Under the pieces are notes generated by a model. It did not search any database and was not told the DNA's origin. It saw nothing but the letters and a program-made list of their open reading frames with translations. The translations under genes and the position numbers were made by a program. 11,011 nucleotides of DNA from an uncultured Verrucomicrobia subdivision 3 bacterium. GTDB taxonomy: Bacteria; Verrucomicrobiota; Verrucomicrobiae; Limisphaerales; UBA11358. Shown one piece after another: positions 5,432-11,011 of the stretch (position 1 is its first letter; every line of letters begins with the position of its first letter). The stretch lies in the NCBI GenBank assembly GCA_903847285.1, contig CAINDH010000300.1, forward strand, positions 1-11,011, in the 5' to 3' direction.

Positions 5432-6853
5432 ATGGAAAATCTCGTCAAACAAACCTCGGAGCCGCTGGGCTGGAAAAAATCCCTGCTGTGGATGGCGCTC
5501 GCTGTGGCGTGTTTTCACGCGGCTTACACCTCGCTGAAATATCCTGCCGCCGGACTGCTCATCTTCGGCTACGCGTTCGGGCTGGTGAAGCTGTGCGAGC
5601 AAAGCTCCGTGCGCAGCGCATTTTATTTCGGGCTGGCCACGGGCTATCTCTGCTATGCGCCGCAGACGCTGTTCATGTGGAGCATCTTTGGACCGCTCGC
5701 GCCGGTGCTGTGGCTGGTGCTGGCGTTTTGGATCGGACTGTTCACAGCGATCGCCTGCGGAGCCATCCGCCGCTGGGGCAAAGTCAAAGCGATGTGGCTG
5801 ATTCCAATTCTCTGGACGGGCATCGAATACTTCCGCAGCGAACTCTACTACCTGAAATTCTCGTGGCTGAATGTGGGGTATGCGCTGCCGATGGGAAATG
5901 GGTTGCTTGGGATGTATGGCTGCGGTTTTTTGTTGTTACTGTTGGCAATCTCTGGCGCGGCTATTGGGAGTTATTTCTTCAAAAAAATAAGTTTGGTTCA
6001 ATTCCTCGTAGTCACCGCCAGCTTGTTAATTCTATTGCCATTGCTTTTGCCGATGCCTTCCCATCGGCCAAGGGCAGTTTTGAATGTCGTCGGCATCCAA
6101 ATGGAATTCCCTTCGCTGGGCGTCCTTCCCAAAATTCTCGACCAAGCCCTCGCCAAAAATACCAACGGACAAGTTTTCGTCCTGAGCGAATACACGCTCG
6201 ATGGCGGCGTGCCGGATTCGCTTAAGGACTGGTGCCGCACTAACTCGCGCTATCTCGTAGTCGGTGGCAAGGAGGTCATCACGAACGAGGTCTATTACAA
6301 CACCGCCTTTGTCGTCGGCACGAATGGCAAGATTGTTTTCCAGCAGGCCAAGAGCGTGCCGATTCAGTTTTTCAAAGACGGATTGCCCGCAACGAATCAG
6401 GCAGTCTGGAATTCGCCGTGGGGCAAGATCGGTATCTGTATCTGCTACGACTTGAGCTACACGCGCGTGACCGACCGCTTGGTAAAGCAGGGGGCGCAAC
6501 TCATTATCTGCCCGACGATGGATGTGGAAACGTGGGGACGGCATCAACACGAACTCCATTCGCGGGTCGCGCCCGTGCGGGCGTCGGAATACGGCGTGCC
6601 GATTTTTCGGGTGGCCAGTTCCGGCATCTCGCAAGCGGTGAGTGGCGGCGGCAATGTCATCCAGCAAACTTCGATGCCGGGCGAAGGTGAAATCTTTTCC
6701 GCGCAACTCCGCCTACCGCGTCGCGGCTCCTTGCCGTTGGATAGAACGCTCGCGCCGCTGTGCGTTGGCGGCACCGGAATTATTTTGGCAACGCTGCTGT
6801 TGCTCACTTGGAAAGAAAAACGCGCGGCAGAGAAAAACCCTGCCGCGCGGTGA
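5432..6853 (+). CDS. Apolipoprotein N-acyltransferase-like protein (Lnt/nitrilase superfamily)
   Basis: This 473-residue inner-membrane protein has about seven hydrophobic segments in residues 15-208. A nitrilase-type (CN-hydrolase) domain follows at about 216-430, and a final membrane segment at about 441-460. This is the Lnt arrangement, with the catalytic domain on the periplasmic side. Lnt transfers the third acyl chain onto the N-terminal cysteine of lipoproteins. The expected catalytic Glu, Lys and Cys are present: E253 in VLSEYTLDG, K307 in QQAKSVPIQFF and C338 in GICICYDLSY. It is slightly shorter than typical Lnt (about 500 residues), and the membrane part is diverged, so it could be an Lnt paralogue acting on another amine. 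The upstream ribosome binding site is weak. The 3' end carries a hairpin serving the convergent genes. Confidence 0.8.
   Translation: MENLVKQTSEPLGWKKSLLWMALAVACFHAAYTSLKYPAAGLLIFGYAFGLVKLCEQSSVRSAFYFGLATGYLCYAPQTLFMWSIFGPLAPVLWLVLAFWIGLFTAIACGAIRRWGKVKAMWLIPILWTGIEYFRSELYYLKFSWLNVGYALPMGNGLLGMYGCGFLLLLLAISGAAIGSYFFKKISLVQFLVVTASLLILLPLLLPMPSHRPRAVLNVVGIQMEFPSLGVLPKILDQALAKNTNGQVFVLSEYTLDGGVPDSLKDWCRTNSRYLVVGGKEVITNEVYYNTAFVVGTNGKIVFQQAKSVPIQFFKDGLPATNQAVWNSPWGKIGICICYDLSYTRVTDRLVKQGAQLIICPTMDVETWGRHQHELHSRVAPVRASEYGVPIFRVASSGISQAVSGGGNVIQQTSMPGEGEIFSAQLRLPRRGSLPLDRTLAPLCVGGTGIILATLLLLTWKEKRAAEKNPAAR
6811..6849 (-). terminator. Terminator for the minus-strand gene group, inside the Lnt-like gene
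   Basis: Arms CGCGCGGCAG (6821-6830) and CTGCCGCGCG (6840-6849) pair perfectly over 10 bp around a 9-nt loop. Read on the minus strand, the stem is followed by TTTTTCTTTC (6820-6811), a classic T-tract. It starts 22 bp beyond the stop of the last minus-strand gene. It therefore overlaps the final codons of the convergent Lnt-like gene. Confidence 0.75.
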
Positions 6854-6870
6854 ATCAAAAACTTAGTCGG

Positions 6871-7176
6871 TCAACTCCACTGCTTGCCCATGGTGTCAAT
6901 GCCGCTGGCCTTCAAATCTTCGGGCGTCATCGCGATGCGGATTTCCACGTCAGCCTCGAAGGTCAGGAACCATGGTTCGGCCAGAGCGGGAACTTTGGCA
7001 TCATTGGGCAAATCCACGATGAGGATCGCACCGCGTTTGCCATTCTGTTCGGTGAAATAGACGGACTCGGGTTTGATGGCTTCCAGAATTTTTCCGATCT
7101 TTGCACCCGCTGTGCCGTCTTTGACGGCGGCGTTGAAAGTGTGGTGCGGGATACTGACGTTCATGATCATGCGCAT
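6871..7176 (-). CDS. Small protein, probable alpha/beta dimeric-barrel type, function unknown
   Basis: The protein has 101 residues and starts MRMIMNVSIPHHTFNAAVKD. The order of elements is a beta strand (MIMNVSIP), a helix (KIGKILEAIKPE), VYFTEQNGKRGAILIVDLP, and PALAEPWFLTFEADVEIRIAMTPEDL. That is a beta-alpha-beta pattern like ferredoxin-fold small dimeric barrels. I recall short Verrucomicrobia and Acidobacteria proteins with the same AEPWFL and MTPEDL stretches, but no proven function. AGGA at 7183-7186 sits at good distance from the ATG. It is the last gene of the minus-strand group, 74 bp after the SGNH-like gene, and converges on the Lnt-like gene with a 17-bp gap. Confidence 0.75.
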   Translation of the reverse strand: MRMIMNVSIPHHTFNAAVKDGTAGAKIGKILEAIKPESVYFTEQNGKRGAILIVDLPNDAKVPALAEPWFLTFEADVEIRIAMTPEDLKASGIDTMGKQWS

Positions 7177-7250
7177 GGGATTTCCTTTGGTTGGTGGTTA
7201 AAATTATGTGCAGGCCAAGTTGGCTATTAGAAAGCTGAGCGGCAAGGCAA

Positions 7251-7973
7251 TTATCCAACAGCGCCCGATTTTATTGTCGGCACAATTTTGGCGAGCGTGG
7301 CGAATAATGCGTCAGCGACCACGGCCTGGCCTTTGAGCGAAAGATGCGAGCCGTCGCGCAACAGCATTTCCCGGCGCGGTTGTGCAGCGAGCGCGGCGTA
7401 AGCATTCACGAAATGCGCTTTGGGAATCGCGCAAACAATTTTCTCCAGCGGCGAAACGCACTTGCGGGCGATGCGGTCGGAGCGATGCCCGCCAAAAACA
7501 AACGGAGACAGCGCGACGGGGATGGCGCCATGTTCGGCGATGGCGTGAACGATTTGGTCCATGGTCTCCAGATAAATTTCCGCCGGCGTCACGGGAGTGA
7601 GTTGCAGCGCATCGGCGATGAGTCCGCGCGCAAGCCATTTGATTCGGTCGGTCATGGCGGGGCCTGCAGTGCTGACGGTTCGGTGCGCAGATGAAACGTG
7701 GTGGCGATGGTGGTGCCGCCGGATGGGCACGATCAGGTCGCTGGACGCGAACTGAATCACAACGATGTCGGGATGATCCGCGAGGCAACGCGGCTTCAGA
7801 TGCTTGGGAACTCGAGTGACGGGAAATCCACCAAAAGTGTAGATGGATGGCGTGAGGTTGTGGGCGGTAGTAGGCCGCAATCGCGCCAAAGCCAGATGGA
7901 AGAATGAATCTTCTGGTCGGTGGGGAAAGCCGCCAATCATGCAGGCACCGAACGCTTTGATTTTAATTTCCAT
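7251..7973 (-). CDS. SGNH/GDSL-hydrolase-like protein with Cys in place of the catalytic Ser
   Basis: This is a 240-residue protein without a signal peptide. The SGNH blocks can be placed. Block I is FGACMIGG (residues 8-15), where the usual GDS is G9-A10-C11. Block III is FASSDL (75-80), where the usual GxND is A76-S77-S78-D79. Block V is DGSHLSLKGQ (207-216), with the Asp-x-x-His pair at D207 and H210. Thus the Asp and His of the catalytic set are kept, Ser appears replaced by Cys11 and Asn by Ser78. SGNH enzymes are usually esterases or acyl hydrolases. This one may be a thiol variant or a non-catalytic relative. Residues 87-97 are His-rich (HHHRHH and one more His). The ATG at 7973 has no clear ribosome binding site. 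It lies 69 bp after the dihydrouridine synthase. Confidence 0.75.
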   Translation of the reverse strand: MEIKIKAFGACMIGGFPHRPEDSFFHLALARLRPTTAHNLTPSIYTFGGFPVTRVPKHLKPRCLADHPDIVVIQFASSDLIVPIRRHHHRHHVSSAHRTVSTAGPAMTDRIKWLARGLIADALQLTPVTPAEIYLETMDQIVHAIAEHGAIPVALSPFVFGGHRSDRIARKCVSPLEKIVCAIPKAHFVNAYAALAAQPRREMLLRDGSHLSLKGQAVVADALFATLAKIVPTIKSGAVG

Positions 7974-8042
7974 TTTGTTTACTCAAATCGAGATTCGTTT
8001 GCGCGGTAATGTTTATCCAGACGAATTTCCAAGGCGATGGTT

Positions 8043-9152
8043 TCACCAGACTTCCACGGGACCTTTGGGCACGGGAATATGCGTGCGGGTAGTCGAGGCG
8101 GGTTCCGGTTCGCGCATAAATGAAGCGATCATCGGGGCAGGGGCAAAGCGCGAAAGCAGTTCGCCTCGTTCATCGAGAAACTGTTGCCGCCAGCGGATGT
8201 AATTTTCGAGAACGTCGCGGAATTCGGCTTGGGTGCGGACTTGCACGACCTTCTTGTTGAACTCGTGGCATGGACCAAACCGTTTGGAATACCAAGGGGC
8301 GACTTTGCGGAACATCCGGCAACCGAGTTCCTCACCGAAAACTTCTACCATCAAATCCAAGTGGCGGTTCATCACGCGGACACGTTCGGCAAAGGAAGGT
8401 TCGGGCGGAAGTTCGCCGGTCTGGATGAATTGCAGTGACCGCTTGAAAATCCACGGGTCATAAAACGCGCCGCGCCCGATGCTCACGCCGGCACAGCCGG
8501 TTTCATCGAACATTTTTTTCGACGCCTGCGGCGTGACGACGTCGCCGTTGCCGATGACGGGGATGTGCTTCACAGCTTCCACGACTTTACGGATGCCGGC
8601 GAGATTCACTGTGCCGCCAAAACCTTGTTCGCGGGTGCGACCGTGCACAAAGATGGCGGCGACACCGGCATCTTCCAGTGCGCGGGCGAGATCCGGCGCG
8701 GTTAAATTATTATCATCCCAGCCCAGGCGCATCTTGGCGGTGACGGGAATTTTCACGGCATTGACCATGAGCTTCACGAGCGCGGAAGTTTTATCGAGCT
8801 CGGTCATCATCGCAGAGCCGCCGCCGATCTTGACGACTTTCTTTACGGGGCAGCCCATGTTGATGTCCACGGACACCGCGCCGCGCGCCTCGACCATGAG
8901 GGCGGCGTCACGCATTTCCTCGGGCACACTCCCGAAGAGTTGCACGGCGAGCGGCGAATCGGCAGGCGAGGTTTCGATGAGCTTGAACGCCTTGGGATTT
9001 TTTTCGATGAGCGAACGCGCGTTGACCAAGTCAGTGGTGCAAAGGCCAACGCCGCCAACTTCGCGCACAACGAGACGAAAGGGCAGGTTGGTGTAGCCCG
9101 CCAATGGCGAGAGAAAGAGGTTGGAACTTAAATGGAGCGAACCAAGACGCAC
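8043..9152 (-). CDS. dusB: tRNA-dihydrouridine synthase (DusB-like)
   Basis: This is a 369-residue flavoenzyme of the Dus family, which reduces uridine to dihydrouridine in tRNA using FMN and NADPH. The N-terminus has the FMN-barrel start LFLSPLAGYTNLPFR. The catalytic Cys is C101 in DINMGCPVKKV. FMN and substrate contacts are visible as K140 in VTAKMRLGW, H170 in IFVHGRT, GNGD at 201-204 and SIGRGAF at 225-230. The C-terminal helical tRNA-binding region follows (from about 250). The tail after about residue 345 (Pro-rich, ending PKGPVEVW) is longer than in typical DusB. The start is GTG at 9152; no nearer ATG preserves the barrel strand. It lies 66 bp after the pseudopilin-like gene. Assignment to the DusB rather than another Dus subgroup is by MGCPVKKV and less certain. 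Confidence 0.92.
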   Translation of the reverse strand: MRLGSLHLSSNLFLSPLAGYTNLPFRLVVREVGGVGLCTTDLVNARSLIEKNPKAFKLIETSPADSPLAVQLFGSVPEEMRDAALMVEARGAVSVDINMGCPVKKVVKIGGGSAMMTELDKTSALVKLMVNAVKIPVTAKMRLGWDDNNLTAPDLARALEDAGVAAIFVHGRTREQGFGGTVNLAGIRKVVEAVKHIPVIGNGDVVTPQASKKMFDETGCAGVSIGRGAFYDPWIFKRSLQFIQTGELPPEPSFAERVRVMNRHLDLMVEVFGEELGCRMFRKVAPWYSKRFGPCHEFNKKVVQVRTQAEFRDVLENYIRWRQQFLDERGELLSRFAPAPMIASFMREPEPASTTRTHIPVPKGPVEVW

Positions 9153-9218
9153 GCGCGGAGATTAAACGAAAAGGGCAGGGGCAACAAAAGGTTTCAGCCA
9201 ACGATACGAACGAGGTGG

Positions 9219-10085
9219 TCAGTAGCTTTCCACACTCATGTGTTCCAAGACCCATTGGAAGTCATCAAGGTCACCACGATAAACGGTCATAGGCAAAAAT
9301 GCAGCCGGAACCAATGGTTGAATAGTGCGTGCCCCCTGCCAGCGATGCAACGTGGAGTGGCCATCCGCAAATGCGAACGCGGCGGATCGATTGTGATATG
9401 AGCCGGGCAGGTCGATCCAGACCGGATAAGCCGTGACGCTGCTGCTGTAGGCTCCCTGCGCGCTCTCCTTGTTGACGAAATAACCGTCATCAATGCTGCT
9501 GGGATGCTCGTCGAGGAACACAAAAATATCGGACGGCTTAGGAATTTGTGACTGCTTGAAGAATTGTTTGTAGCGCGGGTTATTGATGTTGTAGCCGTTG
9601 GCGCTGAAGGCACCGGCGTTGCCGATGAGGGCGTTCATGGAATAGCTGCGAATGCGAGAATTCCAACCGGCTTCGATCTGGACTGAACTTAAAACCCGAT
9701 CCGAAGGACAGCGATAGAACGCGGTGGAACCGCTGAAATAACTTCCCATTGCGGCTTGAGTGATGGTGGCCCTGTTGGTGTTATCCGAACTAAGGTCAAA
9801 ACTCATGACATTGTTGACCCAGTTGAGATTTGTGCGGAACGAGGTTTCCGGATTTCCGCTCATGCCGAGGTTGTAGGGCAGAATTCCTTCGTGGTCATCC
9901 GCGTAAAGTAGCCAGCCGAGGGACAGTTGCTTGGTGTTGTTCAGGCAAACGATGGCGTTGCCACGTTCGCGAGCTTTGTTGATCGCCGGCAGCAGCAGCG
10001 AGGCGAGAATGCCGATGATGGCAATGACCACCAGCACCTCGATGAGGGTAAAGGCCGAACGCGTTCTTGTGGCGGTGTTTTGCAT
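9219..10085 (-). CDS. Pseudopilin-like protein with prepilin N-terminal domain and H-x9-DG motif
   Basis: This 288-residue protein is of the type II secretion/type IV pilin-like class abundant in Planctomycetes and Verrucomicrobia. The prepilin signal is short (residues 1-11, [11 protein letters not shown]) and is followed by [20 protein letters not shown]. The mature protein would start at F12 with Glu5 at E16. The residue before the cut is Ala rather than Gly, as is common in this phylum. After the helix comes [21 protein letters not shown], and near the end is H231 with nine residues before D241-G242, the H-x9-DG motif. The protein is expected to be membrane-anchored, then processed by a prepilin peptidase, but no secretion genes are nearby. 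ATG at 10085 was chosen; a GTG lies one codon upstream (10088). A short hairpin (10092-10105) sits in the leader. Confidence 0.88.
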   Translation of the reverse strand: MQNTATRTRSAFTLIEVLVVIAIIGILASLLLPAINKARERGNAIVCLNNTKQLSLGWLLYADDHEGILPYNLGMSGNPETSFRTNLNWVNNVMSFDLSSDNTNRATITQAAMGSYFSGSTAFYRCPSDRVLSSVQIEAGWNSRIRSYSMNALIGNAGAFSANGYNINNPRYKQFFKQSQIPKPSDIFVFLDEHPSSIDDGYFVNKESAQGAYSSSVTAYPVWIDLPGSYHNRSAAFAFADGHSTLHRWQGARTIQPLVPAAFLPMTVYRGDLDDFQWVLEHMSVESY

Positions 10086-10088
10086 CAC

Positions 10089-10244
10089 GGTGACGGAAAT
10101 CCGTCGTGTGAAAGTTTGGCTACGTTCTTTTTAGCATGCCTATAGCGATGTGCAACAGGTATTTTTGTTCCCGTAATTCTTTTGGTCGGGTGGGAAAAGA
10201 TTTTCACTCGCTGGCGGAAACGGGGTGTGTTAAATTTATCCATC
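10089..10244. promoter_or_regulatory. Divergent intergenic region between pseudopilin-like and kinase genes
   Basis: This 156-bp segment must contain promoters for both divergent genes. On the minus strand, TTGCAC and a TAAAAA box 16 bp further on resemble poor -35 and -10 elements, but each matches the consensus weakly. No confident plus-strand promoter was seen. A perfect 6-bp-arm hairpin (GACGGA, 2 nt, TCCGTC) lies at 10092-10105, within the first 20 nt upstream of the pseudopilin-like start codon. It could affect translation. Confidence 0.4.
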
Positions 10245-11011
10245 ATGGCGCGGGCAAAGGCAGAGCAAAAATTTGATCGGTTTCACCTCCGGGAACTTCT
10301 AAACACCGGGGGTATGTCCGAAATTTGGCTGGTGGCGGACGGGCGCGGCAAGCCGTATGCCTTGCGCAAGCTCAAGCGCGAGCTGCGCTTCAACTTCACC
10401 GCGCGCCGCCGGTTTCTGCGCGGCTGCGAAATCTTGGAGCAACTCGCTGACAAGGATCACATCGTCGGCTATGTCGAACACGGCAAGGCGGAGGGCACTT
10501 GCTTCCTCGTCATGGATTATGTGGAGGCGGAGAATTTGAAGGAGCTTTACGCGCGACAGGACCCGGTGCTGCTGGAAAACGTGGCGCAAATTTTAATTGA
10601 TGCCGCTACTGGCTTGAGCCACGTCCACGAAGCTGGCTATATGCATCTGGATTTTAAACCAGAAAACATTTTGGTCACCCGCAACGCGGCGGTGCGGCTG
10701 ATTGATTTCGATATGGCGCTGCCGCTGCCTGAGAAGCCGGAGAAACTTACCAAAAACCCAGGCACGCCGGGCTACATGGCGCCCGAGCAGTTGAAGCGCG
10801 AACCGGTGGACGGACGTGCAGACATCTTTGCTTTTGGGGTGGCGGCGTATGAACTCCTTACCAATCAGAAACCGTTTCCGGGTGATTCACCGGGAGAAAT
10901 ACTTGCTGCGCAGATGAGTTCCGAAGGCCCAACGCCGTTGCGCCAGCATAATCCCGACGTGCCGCTTGCGTTGGAAAAAGTCGTGATGAAATGTTTGGAG
11001 TGTGATCCCGA
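10245..11011 (+). CDS. Serine/threonine protein kinase (Hanks type), atypical motifs, runs off the right edge
   Basis: The first 255 residues are in the window, starting MARAKAEQKFDRFHLRELLN. The glycine-rich loop is LLNTGGMSEIWLV (18-30). The VAIK lysine position reads YALRKL, so R41 stands where Lys is usual, with K42 next. The catalytic loop is YMHLDFKPENILV, so HRD is H134-L135-D136, with K138 and N141 kept. The metal-binding DFG reads DFD at 154-156. The activation segment ends GTPGYMAPEQ (173-182), and the helix IFAFGVAAYELLTNQKPF follows. Asp, Lys, Asn and APE are kept, so activity is possible. I recall the HLDFKPEN/DFD form from Verrucomicrobia and Planctomycetes kinases. Nothing is known of the part beyond 11011, where sensor or TPR domains often follow. 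Confidence 0.88.
   Translation, partial: MARAKAEQKFDRFHLRELLNTGGMSEIWLVADGRGKPYALRKLKRELRFNFTARRRFLRGCEILEQLADKDHIVGYVEHGKAEGTCFLVMDYVEAENLKELYARQDPVLLENVAQILIDAATGLSHVHEAGYMHLDFKPENILVTRNAAVRLIDFDMALPLPEKPEKLTKNPGTPGYMAPEQLKREPVDGRADIFAFGVAAYELLTNQKPFPGDSPGEILAAQMSSEGPTPLRQHNPDVPLALEKVVMKCLECDP

Noticed and set aside
5410..6225. A 271-residue plus-strand frame overlapping the Lnt-like gene
   Set aside because: It is a shadow: the other frame has clear membrane segments and the nitrilase Glu-Lys-Cys motifs, while this one is Arg/His-rich without a domain.

Overview
The window looks like a piece of a Verrucomicrobiota chromosome, probably from the Pedosphaera/Limisphaerales side of the phylum. 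This is an inference. It rests on a pseudopilin-like protein with an N-terminal [10 protein letters not shown] segment and an H-x9-DG motif, a Hanks kinase with HLDFKPEN and DFD motifs, a surface-protein tail ending FFRFQYIP, and several families of dispersed intergenic hairpins. No rRNA or tRNA gene was recognised.

Layout, left to right. Positions 1-114 are the right end of an IS3-family insertion sequence. It abuts a 3' remnant of a repeat-rich secreted or surface protein (to 575). A secreted Sel1-repeat protein follows (799-1602). Then comes about 880 bp without a convincing gene (1603-2484). This stretch holds a cluster of four perfect hairpins (1712-1840) and a 336-bp array of sixteen 21-bp units with no indels (1953-2288). 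Next are a fibronectin type III protein (2578-3198) with a hairpin and T-tract terminator, an 87-residue protein of unknown function (3301-3564), and an exported DUF4139 protein (3697-5139). A second hairpin-rich spacer leads to a membrane-bound Lnt-like nitrilase-family protein (5432-6853).

Four minus-strand genes then lie head to tail with gaps of 66-74 bp. In transcription order they are a pseudopilin-like protein (10085-9219), a tRNA-dihydrouridine synthase (9152-8043), an SGNH-hydrolase-like protein with Cys in place of the catalytic Ser (7973-7251), and a 101-residue protein (7176-6871). A strong hairpin with a T-tract, placed inside the 3' end of the convergent Lnt-like gene, probably terminates this group. 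A divergent plus-strand serine/threonine kinase (10245 onward) runs off the right edge.

There is no obvious single pathway. The window mixes housekeeping genes (dihydrouridine synthase, Lnt-like acyltransferase) with exported or surface proteins and a notable load of intergenic repeats. The most unusual parts are the indel-free, mosaic 21-bp array and two families of short intergenic hairpins. In those families the stems change by compensatory substitutions while loop and flank stay constant, which points to selection on structure.
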